Under the pieces are notes generated by a model, which saw only the letters and a list, made by a program, of their open reading frames with translations, was not told the DNA's origin and ran no database searches. 64,000 nt of DNA from Devosiaceae bacterium (GTDB taxonomy: Bacteria; Pseudomonadota; Alphaproteobacteria; Rhizobiales; Devosiaceae): NCBI GenBank assembly GCA_021648375.1, contig JAKISW010000012.1:5651-69650 (forward strand). The letters are read 5' to 3'. This document shows, piece after piece, positions 1 to 7,916 of the stretch (its first letter is position 1; each line of letters starts with the position of its first letter). The position numbers and the translations under genes are program-made.

Positions 1-828
1 GATTTCATAGCTCTGACAGATCATTTTGTGGGGCTGTTTGACTATAGGATCACCGATACCTCAGATTACCGCAATGATGGTTTTACCACTGTTCTGGGTG
101 CCGAGTTGCATACTGGCACCATGGCAAATGGTCTTTTGTGGCATCTGCTGGCGATTGGCCTTCCTGTGGATTTCATCCCACCGGATGCCCCGCATTTCAG
201 ACCTGTCGAGGGCTCGGAATCTGCCGCCAGTATTGCCCAGCGAGCGCGGGCAGCCGGCGCATTCGTGGCCATTGCCCACCCACACTGGTCGCGTATGACC
301 GAGGCCGACGCGCGCTCTGTCACCGCCGCGCATGCGGTAGAAATTTATAACCACAGTTGCGCCGTCGATAATGATCGCGGCGAAGGCTTGATGGTGCTGG
401 ACTATCTTTTGAACCAGGGCCGCCGCCTGAACCTGATCGCCGCCGATGATGCGCATTTCAACACACCCGACCATTTTGGCGGTTGGGTAATGGTCAGGGC
501 GCAACAAAACACGCCAGAGGCGCTGCTTGCTGCGCTGAAAGCGGGGGAATTTTACTCCAGCCAGGGGCCGCAAATTCATGATATTCGTATTCTTGAAGAC
601 AGCATCGAGGTGGATTGCTCTTCCAGTGTTACGATCATCGTGCAGGGCAACGGCACAGCGACGGTTACCCAGCATGGTATGTCCATGACAACCGCACATT
701 TGCCGCGTGAACGATTAGCCAACTCGCCGTGGTTACGCATCACGGTTGTTGATCGTGCCGGCAAACGCGCCTGGTCAAACCCGATTTGGAGAGAAGACCT
801 GGGCGAAACTTTGCCAAAAACAAAATGA
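1..828 (+). CDS. PHP-domain metal-dependent phosphoesterase, 5' end cut by window
   Basis: The reading frame is open from base 1 (DFIALTDHF...), so the true start lies left of the window. The first visible residues hold a T-D-H triad typical of motif I of the PHP (polymerase and histidinol phosphatase) superfamily. IAHPHW and AADDAHF further on are the later metal-binding motifs. PHP proteins are metal-dependent phosphoesterases; the substrate cannot be told from sequence. About 275 residues are visible, and the C-terminal part is a beta-rich tail. The stop codon overlaps the serB start (ATGA), which suggests a shared transcript. Confidence 0.8.
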   Translation, partial: DFIALTDHFVGLFDYRITDTSDYRNDGFTTVLGAELHTGTMANGLLWHLLAIGLPVDFIPPDAPHFRPVEGSESAASIAQRARAAGAFVAIAHPHWSRMTEADARSVTAAHAVEIYNHSCAVDNDRGEGLMVLDYLLNQGRRLNLIAADDAHFNTPDHFGGWVMVRAQQNTPEALLAALKAGEFYSSQGPQIHDIRILEDSIEVDCSSSVTIIVQGNGTATVTQHGMSMTTAHLPRERLANSPWLRITVVDRAGKRAWSNPIWREDLGETLPKTK

Positions 829-1721
829 CAACCTACGCGTTGACATTGATAGCAAATCTTGAGCGTGGACCGTTGACTAAACTGCAGATCGATTTGGTTT
901 GTGCACGCTTGAACATAGAGTGCAAACCGGACTGGCTTGCAAAGAACGAAGCTTGTGATCTTGTTTTTCGTTCGGATCTTTCGGCGGCACAAATCACGGT
1001 TGAGGCACAAAAAGCGCTTCAAGGATCAGGTGTTGATGCCGTTTGCACTTTGAGCAAAAACCGCCGTAAGCGCTTACTGATTTGTGACATGGATTCAACA
1101 ATTATTGATCAGGAATGTATTGATGAGATCGGGAATGAGATCGGGCAAGGTGCCGAAATCCGTGAAATAACCGCAAAGGTTATAAACGGCACGATGAATT
1201 TCTCAAAAGCCCTGCGCAAACGGGTGGCTCTGTTGAAGGGGATGGAACTTTCTCTGCTTGAGAAAATCTACAATGAGCGTATTTCAATCAAGAACGGTGC
1301 CAGAACACTGGTTCAGACCATGCGTAAAAACGGTGCATATTGCGTTCTGGTATCTGGGGGATTTACTTACTTTACCAGCCGCATTGCCAAAACCATCGGT
1401 TTTCATGACCATCAGGCGAACGAATTGCTGGTTGAGGCGGGTAAGTTAACCGGTGCTGTAAAAGAGCCAATTTTGGGGCGCACGGCAAAGCTGAGAATTT
1501 TAAGTGATCTTTGCGAAAAAAATGGACTGGTAATGTTTGACGTGCTTGCAGTGGGAGACGGTGCCAATGATATCGAAATGGTCAAAGCGGCTGGATTGGG
1601 GGTGGCGTTCCATGGTTCAAAACTTTTATGTGAACAGGCCAACGTAGCCATCAATCATGCTGATTTGAGAGCCCTTTTATACATTCAGGGGTTTAAAAAA
1701 GCCGAATTTGTGAATTCGTGA
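825..1721 (+). CDS. serB: phosphoserine phosphatase
   Basis: SerB removes the phosphate from L-phosphoserine in the last step of serine biosynthesis. The HAD signature DMDSTIIDQE contains the nucleophilic Asp and the acid/base Asp. VSGGFTYF and the late GDGANDIEM are HAD motifs II and IV. The roughly 85 N-terminal residues form the usual SerB N-terminal regulatory-type domain. The chosen ATG at 825 overlaps the upstream stop and gives 298 residues, a normal family length; an in-frame codon at 786 would extend into the PHP gene. Serine supply links loosely to glyA at 49 kb, but the genes are far apart. Confidence 0.95.
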   Translation: MTTYALTLIANLERGPLTKLQIDLVCARLNIECKPDWLAKNEACDLVFRSDLSAAQITVEAQKALQGSGVDAVCTLSKNRRKRLLICDMDSTIIDQECIDEIGNEIGQGAEIREITAKVINGTMNFSKALRKRVALLKGMELSLLEKIYNERISIKNGARTLVQTMRKNGAYCVLVSGGFTYFTSRIAKTIGFHDHQANELLVEAGKLTGAVKEPILGRTAKLRILSDLCEKNGLVMFDVLAVGDGANDIEMVKAAGLGVAFHGSKLLCEQANVAINHADLRALLYIQGFKKAEFVNS

Positions 1722-1775
1722 GTTGGGAATTAATTTTGTGGTCATTTTTTTAGCATTAAGAGGAAATAAAATCTG

Positions 1776-3029
1776 ATGTCCCATTTTTCCCTTCCCTCTC
1801 TGGTCGCCAATGCTCTTGGCTCCAATAAAGGCTGGACTAAGCAATGGGCAAAACCTGAACCCAAAGCCAATTATGATGTGATTATTGTCGGGGCTGGTGG
1901 ACACGGCCTGGCGGCGGCTTATTATCTGGCCAAAGAGCACAATATTACCAATGTTGCAGTGCTTGAAAAGGGCTGGCTGGGAGGCGGCAACACGGCGCGC
2001 AATACCACAATTATCCGCTCCAGCTATCTTCGCGATGAAAGTGCCAGGCTTTACGATCATGCGCTTGGTCTTTGGGAAGGCCTGGCCCAGGAAATCAATT
2101 ATAATCTGATGTTTTCCCAGCGCGGAGCGATGGCACTGGCCCACACTGTGCATGATGTTCAGGCCCTTAAACGCAGAATTTATGCCAACCGCTTGAACGG
2201 GATCGATGGCGAATGGCTAAGCCCTCAGCAAGCCAAGGCTTTTTGCCCGCCGCTCAATATTTCCACTGACGCACGATATCCGGTATTGGGTGCTGGCCTG
2301 CAACGAAGAGGTGGCGTGGCTCGCCATGATGGAATTGCCTGGGGTTTTGCTCGGGCCGCATCTGCACGGGGGGTTCACATAATTGAAAATTGTGCTGTAA
2401 CCGGCATCAACCGGGCGCCTGATGGCAGTGTAACCGGCGTTGAAACCACACGCGGCACCATCGGCGCAAAAAAAATTGCTCTGTCGACGGCGGGAAATTC
2501 GTCCATGTTGCTGGATATGGCAGGAATTCGCACGCCTATTGAATGTTTTTCGCTGCAAGCACTGGTTTCTGAGCCAATCGAGCCCATCTTTCCCTGTGTT
2601 GCCCTATCGAATTCTGTGCACGCTTATATCTCCCAGTCTGACAAGGGCGAACTGGTAATCGGGGCGGGAACGGAGCAGTATTTCTCCTATTCCCAGCGGG
2701 GACCATTGCACTCTGTTGAGCACACAGTTGCAGCAATTTGCGAGATGTTTCCAATATTTACCCGATTACGCATGATGCGCAACTGGGGTGGTACGGTTGA
2801 TGTGACGCCGGATCGCTCTCCCATTTTAGGACTAACCCCGGTTCCCGGTCTTTATATTAATGCCGGTTGGGGAACCGGTGGGTTTAAGGCCACGCCGGGA
2901 GCAGGGCATTTATTGGCCTTCACCATAGCCAACAACGTGCCCCATGACATTAGCGCCCCGTTTTCACTGAAGCGTTTTCAAACCGGGAATTTGATTGACG
3001 AAGCTGCAGCCGCCTCGGTGGCGCACTAG
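1776..3029 (+). CDS. soxB: sarcosine oxidase subunit beta
   Basis: This is the catalytic flavin subunit of heterotetrameric sarcosine oxidase, which demethylates sarcosine to glycine with O2 and tetrahydrofolate. A dinucleotide-binding fold near residue 36 shows VIIVGAGGHG. The stretch GGVARHDGIAWG contains the His that carries covalent FMN in the family. GWGTGGFKATPG near the C terminus is the second FAD-contact motif. The 417-residue length matches the family. It is first in soxBDAG, but 118 bases holding a dispersed repeat separate it from soxD. A purine-rich RBS (AGAGGAAA) precedes the ATG. Confidence 0.95.
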   Translation: MSHFSLPSLVANALGSNKGWTKQWAKPEPKANYDVIIVGAGGHGLAAAYYLAKEHNITNVAVLEKGWLGGGNTARNTTIIRSSYLRDESARLYDHALGLWEGLAQEINYNLMFSQRGAMALAHTVHDVQALKRRIYANRLNGIDGEWLSPQQAKAFCPPLNISTDARYPVLGAGLQRRGGVARHDGIAWGFARAASARGVHIIENCAVTGINRAPDGSVTGVETTRGTIGAKKIALSTAGNSSMLLDMAGIRTPIECFSLQALVSEPIEPIFPCVALSNSVHAYISQSDKGELVIGAGTEQYFSYSQRGPLHSVEHTVAAICEMFPIFTRLRMMRNWGGTVDVTPDRSPILGLTPVPGLYINAGWGTGGFKATPGAGHLLAFTIANNVPHDISAPFSLKRFQTGNLIDEAAAASVAH

Positions 3030-3128
3030 AGCGTTGCCAGCAAAAGTGCCCTTGCGGTTTTGCGTTTCGGCAGCGCGACAAAACAAAGGCTTATAGCCCG
3101 ATTTTGGGTCAACCAAAATAGGTTATAA
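3028..3128. repeat. dispersed intergenic repeat, copy A
   Basis: The gap between soxB and soxD carries the block GCCAGCAAAAGTG, then TTTCGGCAGCGCGACAA, then an imperfect palindrome around TTTTGGGTCAACCAAAAT. The 17-base middle block is identical in copy B at 23.6 kb, and the palindromic end resembles copies B and C. Similar repeats ending in AGAGC-type sequence are common between Rhizobiales genes. It sits inside an otherwise tight operon. Confidence 0.65.
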
Positions 3129-3147
3129 AACACAGGGAATAAAAAGA

Positions 3148-3450
3148 ATGCTTTTGATTGACTGCCCCTATTGCAAAGAAATGCGGCCAGAGGTTGAATT
3201 TTCCCATGCTGGAGAAGCCCATATTGATCGACCCGCCGATCCTTCAAGTTTGAGTGATGAGGAATGGGAAAGTTTTCTTTTTCTTCGCTCCAACAGGGCG
3301 GGAATATGCTTTGAGCGCTGGTATCATATTCATGGTTGCGGGCGCTATTTTAACGCCGTGCGCAATAATGTGAGTGAAAAATTTATCCTTACCTATCCGG
3401 CGGGTCAAAAGCGACCCAGTGATGCACAAATTAAAGGCGCACTGAGTTGA
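3148..3450 (+). CDS. soxD: sarcosine oxidase subunit delta
   Basis: This is the small zinc subunit of heterotetrameric sarcosine oxidase. C6-P-Y-C9 plus the later YHIHGCGRYFN (His60/His62 and Cys64) supply the Cys-Cys-His-Cys zinc site known in the family. At 100 residues it has the standard length. The start has an RBS (AGGGA) in the preceding 20 bases. The stop overlaps the soxA TTG start. The subunit is structural and packs against alpha and beta. Confidence 0.93.
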   Translation: MLLIDCPYCKEMRPEVEFSHAGEAHIDRPADPSSLSDEEWESFLFLRSNRAGICFERWYHIHGCGRYFNAVRNNVSEKFILTYPAGQKRPSDAQIKGALS

Positions 3451-6400
3451 GTGAATTTCGCACAGCAAAGGGCGGGCGCATTTGTCGTAAAACTCCGCTC
3501 AATTTCAGCTTTGATGGCCAATCTTATGCCGGGTTACAGGGCGATAGTCTGGCCTCTGCACTTTTGGCCAATGGTGTGCACTTTGTTGCACGATCCTATA
3601 AATATCACCGGCCGCGCGGCATTATGTCAGCAGGAACTGAAGAAGCCAGCGCACTGGTGGGCATTGATCGGGGGAAGGGGCGCTTTGATACCAGCACCCG
3701 TGCCACCACTCAGGAGCTTTTTGATGGGTTGAAGGCGCAAAGTCAGCATTGTTGGCCCTCCCTAAAGTTTGACGTTGGCGCGCTTACGGCTTTGGGCAGT
3801 CCGGTAATGTCAACCGGATTTTATTATAAAACCTTCATGTGGCCCAAGGCTTTTTGGGAGTGGGTTTATGAGCCAATACTTCGAAACCTTGCCGGGCTGG
3901 GGCGGGCGCCAAAAGAAATGGATCCTGATAATTATTCAAGCATTCATGCCCATTGTGATGTGCTGATTATTGGCGCAGGACCGGCCGGACTGGCAGCTGC
4001 GCTGGCCGCATCCCAAAGCGGGTCTAAAGTAATTCTTGTAGATGAGAATAATGAAATTGGCGGTGATTTGTTGAACTGCCCTATTGCTCAAATTGATGGA
4101 ACTAACAGTTGGGATTGGCTGGCTGAGACAGAAAAACAATTGGCATCACTCCCAAATGTAACAATTCTCACCCGCACCACGGCGTTTGGATATTATGATC
4201 AGAATTTTATTGGGGTAGTGCAAAAACTGAGTGATCATTTGGGTTCACTAGAAAACAAACCAGACAACAAAACACTGCGCGAGCGGCTTTGGAAAGTTCG
4301 CGCTAAGCGGGTTGTGCTGGCCACCGGATCAATCGAGAGGCCACTGGTGTTTGCCGGCAATGATCGGCCGGGCATCATGCTTGCCACAGCTGCCAAAACC
4401 TTTTTAAACCGCTACGGGGTAAAGGTCGGCAATCGTCCGCTTGTTATCACTAATCATGACAGCGCCTATGAGAGCGCTTTTGATCTGGCAGAAGCCGGTG
4501 TCGAAGTGGCGGCCATCATTGATCGACGTGCAAAAATTTCGTCAAAACTGGTCGAGCAAGCCGGTAAAATGGGCATTGAAATTCTGTTGGGACACACAAT
4601 TGTTCAAACCAGTGGCAAGCATCGCGTATGCTCGGTTCGTGCGGCACCCGTTGGAGAAAATGCATCGATACGAAAAATCAAATGCGATGCTGTGTTGATG
4701 TGCGGCGGCTGGACGCCAAGCGTGCATTTGTTTTCTCAATCGCGCGGTACATTGACGTGGCGGGATGACATTGGCGCCTATGTTCCCAATAATTATACTC
4801 AGGACGCAACTTCAGTAGGAGCCTGCAACGGTGATTTTTTGATGTCACAATCCTTGAACAAAGGCGCTGTTGCCGGGCTGGAAGCTGCTGTGAGCGCTGG
4901 CGCAAAAGCTCCAAAATCAACTAGCTATAAAGTTGTAAACGAGGCTTTAACTTCTGATATTCCAGTCGAAGAAATTGGAATTTTTTCAACAATCGGAGAG
5001 GGCAAGGCATTTGTTGATTTTCAACATGATGTAACAGCCAAAGACATTGGCCAGGCGGTGCGCGAGGGGTTTCATTCCATTGAACACATCAAGCGCTTTA
5101 CCACCACCGGCATGGCCACCGATCAGGGCAAAACCTCCAACCTGAATGGATTGGCCATAGCTTCTGCAGCACTTGAACGCCCTATAACTGAAGTCGGGTT
5201 GACTACGTTTCGCCCCCCCTATACGCCAACCTCGTTCGGGGTGTTGGCCGGGTATAGCCGTGGCGACCTGTTTGATGTGACTCGTAAAAGTCCTACCGAG
5301 AAGTGGGCGGAACAAAATGGTGCAGTGTTTGAGCCGGTAGGCCTGTGGCGCAGAGCCAGATATTTTCCAAAAACCGGCGAAAATATGCATGAGGCGGTAG
5401 CGCGCGAATGCAAAGCCACGCGAACCTCAATCGGGATTTCAGACGCCTCGACATTGGGTAAAATTGAAGTCGTGGGGCCGGACGCCGCCGAATTTTTGAA
5501 CCGTATCTATACCAATCCGTGGAGCAAACTTGGTGTTGGCCGGTGTCGCTATGGGCTGATGCTGGGTGAGGACGGCTACATTTTTGATGATGGTGTTGTT
5601 GGTCGATTGAGCGAAGATCGCTTTCACGTCACCACCACCACAAGCGGCGCTCCACGGGTTTTTGCCAGAATGGAGGATTATCGGCAAACCGAATGGCCAG
5701 AATTAAAAGTCTGGCTTACTTCGATTACCGAACAATGGGCGGTCATCGCCCTTAACGGTCCCAATGTGCGCAAACTTATCGAGCCGTTTGTAGAAGGCAT
5801 TGACTTCTCCAAAGATACTTTCCCCCATATGGCAATCCGCGAGGGAATGATTTTTGGTGTGCCTACGAGGCTGTTTCGCGTCAGCTTTACCGGTGAATTA
5901 GGCTTTGAAGTCAATGTGCCCAGCGCCTATGGGCTTGGGGTGTGGCAACGGCTTATGGAGGCGGGGAAAAAGTTTGATATTGTGCCCTATGGCACAGAAT
6001 CCCTGCACATGTTGCGGGCCGAAAAAGGGTATATTATTGTTGGTCAGGAAACTGATGGCACCCAGACACCTGATGATATGGGCATGAATTGGGCTATTGG
6101 CAAAAAAAAGCAGGATTTTATCGGTAAGCGCTCATTGGTGCGCTCGGATATGTTAGCTCCAAACCGCAAACAGCTGGTGGGACTGATGACAAATGATGCA
6201 AATATTGTGCTCGACGAAGGTGCGCAGATCATGGGCGAAAAATCCAACGTGATCCCTGCTAAAATGATTGGTCACATTACCTCCTCGTATTGGAGTGAGA
6301 CCTTGCAGCATTCAATTGCGCTGGCGATAATTGATGGTGGGCGGGCGCGTATGGGAGAAGAAATATATATTTCTATGCCCGGTGGTTTTTACCCAGCCCG

Positions 6401-6452
6401 AATTGTTGATCCGGTATTTTATGACCCGGAAGGGGAGCGACTAAATGTCTGA
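3447..6452 (+). CDS. soxA: sarcosine oxidase subunit alpha
   Basis: This large 1001-residue subunit binds NAD and tetrahydrofolate and converts the methyl group to 5,10-methylene-THF. The N-terminal 100 residues are a 2Fe-2S-ferredoxin-like fold without cluster Cys (LNFSFDGQSYAG). A Rossmann motif VLIIGAGPAGLAAA lies near residue 170. The last 400 residues are a GcvT-like aminomethyltransferase domain. The start is TTG (TTGAGTGAA), overlapping the soxD stop by TTGA; no ATG exists near the conserved N terminus, so the TTG is preferred. Confidence 0.95.
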   Translation: MSEFRTAKGGRICRKTPLNFSFDGQSYAGLQGDSLASALLANGVHFVARSYKYHRPRGIMSAGTEEASALVGIDRGKGRFDTSTRATTQELFDGLKAQSQHCWPSLKFDVGALTALGSPVMSTGFYYKTFMWPKAFWEWVYEPILRNLAGLGRAPKEMDPDNYSSIHAHCDVLIIGAGPAGLAAALAASQSGSKVILVDENNEIGGDLLNCPIAQIDGTNSWDWLAETEKQLASLPNVTILTRTTAFGYYDQNFIGVVQKLSDHLGSLENKPDNKTLRERLWKVRAKRVVLATGSIERPLVFAGNDRPGIMLATAAKTFLNRYGVKVGNRPLVITNHDSAYESAFDLAEAGVEVAAIIDRRAKISSKLVEQAGKMGIEILLGHTIVQTSGKHRVCSVRAAPVGENASIRKIKCDAVLMCGGWTPSVHLFSQSRGTLTWRDDIGAYVPNNYTQDATSVGACNGDFLMSQSLNKGAVAGLEAAVSAGAKAPKSTSYKVVNEALTSDIPVEEIGIFSTIGEGKAFVDFQHDVTAKDIGQAVREGFHSIEHIKRFTTTGMATDQGKTSNLNGLAIASAALERPITEVGLTTFRPPYTPTSFGVLAGYSRGDLFDVTRKSPTEKWAEQNGAVFEPVGLWRRARYFPKTGENMHEAVARECKATRTSIGISDASTLGKIEVVGPDAAEFLNRIYTNPWSKLGVGRCRYGLMLGEDGYIFDDGVVGRLSEDRFHVTTTTSGAPRVFARMEDYRQTEWPELKVWLTSITEQWAVIALNGPNVRKLIEPFVEGIDFSKDTFPHMAIREGMIFGVPTRLFRVSFTGELGFEVNVPSAYGLGVWQRLMEAGKKFDIVPYGTESLHMLRAEKGYIIVGQETDGTQTPDDMGMNWAIGKKKQDFIGKRSLVRSDMLAPNRKQLVGLMTNDANIVLDEGAQIMGEKSNVIPAKMIGHITSSYWSETLQHSIALAIIDGGRARMGEEIYISMPGGFYPARIVDPVFYDPEGERLNV

Positions 6453-7020
6453 GCAGATTGAAACCACTTTAAATCCGTTTAATCCGCTGGATGACATGAA
6501 CCTTGATGCTGCACAGGGGCCTGACCTTATCATGCGTCCGATAGAGAATTGCGCCCGTTTCAATTTGCGTATTTCAATTGAACAGCTAAAAAAAGCTGCC
6601 GCCGCTTTTGGCATGGATATTCCGGATAGTGTTGGCTCCATGTCATCCAGGGCCGAAAAATATGCGCTTTGTCTTGGACCGGATGAATGGCTGTTGCTGG
6701 CACCGCAAAAATCCGCAGATGAAATCATTACCCGCTTTGCAAAATTGGCAAAAAACAATTCCCACTCTTTGGTGGATGTTTCTCATCGAACAATTGGTAT
6801 TGAAATTAGCGGCTCTCTTGCACAATTAGCACTCAGCGCAGGGTGTCCGCTTGATCTTGAGAACATGCAAATTGGGCGCTGCACCAGAACCATTTTGGAC
6901 AAGGCTGAAATAATTCTGATGAAGCTGGAGCAGCAACGCTATCGCCTGGAAGTTATACGCTCGTTTGCACCTTATGTTTGGAGTTTTCTGGAAAAATCCG
7001 GGCAGGACGCCAGAGCGTAA
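6445..7020 (+). CDS. soxG: sarcosine oxidase subunit gamma
   Basis: This is the gamma subunit, a GcvT/YgfZ-like fold thought to help assembly at the alpha-subunit folate face. LGPDEWLLLAP and the following SLVDVSHRTIGIEISG are characteristic of SoxG. Its length is 191 residues. The ATG lies inside the end of soxA (8-base overlap), indicating translational coupling. The usual partners purU, folD and glyA do not follow here; the next gene is a response regulator after 149 bases. Confidence 0.92.
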   Translation: MSEQIETTLNPFNPLDDMNLDAAQGPDLIMRPIENCARFNLRISIEQLKKAAAAFGMDIPDSVGSMSSRAEKYALCLGPDEWLLLAPQKSADEIITRFAKLAKNNSHSLVDVSHRTIGIEISGSLAQLALSAGCPLDLENMQIGRCTRTILDKAEIILMKLEQQRYRLEVIRSFAPYVWSFLEKSGQDARA

Positions 7021-7111
7021 TACCGGCAATGATTTTGCTGTTGTAATTGCATTGCCGTGTCATTCATTCCGCCGCACAATGGTGGCATGTAACATTGCAA
7101 TCCAGTGCTGT

Positions 7112-7129
7112 GTTACAAATCGTTACAAA
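7112..7129 (+). promoter_or_regulatory. OmpR-type direct repeat upstream of the response regulator
   Basis: GTTACAAA occurs twice, at 7112-7119 and 7122-7129, exactly 10 bases apart (one helical turn). This is the arrangement bound by dimers of OmpR/PhoB-family regulators. It lies about 40 bases before the regulator start codon, so autoregulation is a reasonable inference. I saw no second copy of the pair in the other upstream regions I scanned. Confidence 0.5.
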
Positions 7130-7169
7130 CTTTTGCTCCCAGCCTCATAAAATTGTGTATTTGTTAAGT

Positions 7170-7916
7170 ATGGGGAATAGTGGGGAAACATCTTCAGGGC
7201 ATCTTTTGGTCGTCGATGACGATCGGGAAATCCGTGTGCTATTGAAACAATTTCTTTCTCGTCAGGGATATCGCATTTCCACCGCCGCTGATGGCGAGGA
7301 GATGAACAAAGTTTTGGGCGACTGGCAAATTGATTTGATAATTTTGGATTTGATGTTGCCGGGTGAGGATGGACTTTCCATATGTCGCGAGCTTCGCAAA
7401 ACTTCCAAAACACCCGTTGTTATGCTCACGGTGATGGGCGAAGAAAATGATCGCATAAAAGGATTTAGCGGAGGGGCTGATGATTACATCGCCAAACCCT
7501 TTAATCCCCATGAATTGCTGGCCCGGATTAAAGCGGTATTGCGGCGCACCAATATGGTACCCCCCGCTTCGCAAAAGGCCTATGATCAGGTACTTTGTTT
7601 TGATACCTGGCGTCTTGATATCAGTGAGCGGCGTCTTACTTCCAACAGCGGCACTATGGTTGATCTCAGCACGGCTGAGTTTGACTTGCTGGCAGCTTTT
7701 GCCGAACGTCCCCAACAGATTCTATCTCGTGATCAATTGCTCGATCTTGCACGCGGCATGGTAGAAATTCCATTTGATAGAAAAATTGATATGCAGGTTT
7801 CACGCCTGCGTCACAAAATTGAAGAAGATCCCAAACATCCCACGCTGATTCAAACCGTTCGCGGCGGCGGATATGTGTTCACAGCCAAGGTAACGTTGCA
7901 AGGTGTTGTGGAATGA
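7170..7916 (+). CDS. OmpR/PhoB-family response regulator
   Basis: A receiver domain (residues about 10-125) has the acidic cluster VVDDD and the phospho-acceptor Asp in IILDLMLPGEDG, followed by MLTVMG and the conserved Lys in AKPFNPHELLARI. A winged-helix DNA-binding domain follows (LSTAEFDLLAAF, VSRLRHKIE, TVRGGGYVF). ATG 7170 starts the protein 11 residues before the receiver domain. A longer frame from 7047 would put unrelated residues and the promoter box into the protein. The stop overlaps the kinase start (ATGA). It probably controls itself and possibly the downstream oxidase genes; the signal is unknown. Confidence 0.93.
   Translation: MGNSGETSSGHLLVVDDDREIRVLLKQFLSRQGYRISTAADGEEMNKVLGDWQIDLIILDLMLPGEDGLSICRELRKTSKTPVVMLTVMGEENDRIKGFSGGADDYIAKPFNPHELLARIKAVLRRTNMVPPASQKAYDQVLCFDTWRLDISERRLTSNSGTMVDLSTAEFDLLAAFAERPQQILSRDQLLDLARGMVEIPFDRKIDMQVSRLRHKIEEDPKHPTLIQTVRGGGYVFTAKVTLQGVVE

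Noticed and set aside
61..699. 212-codon minus-strand frame opposite the PHP gene
   Set aside because: The plus frame carries the PHP metal motifs and couples to serB; the opposite frame shows no family.
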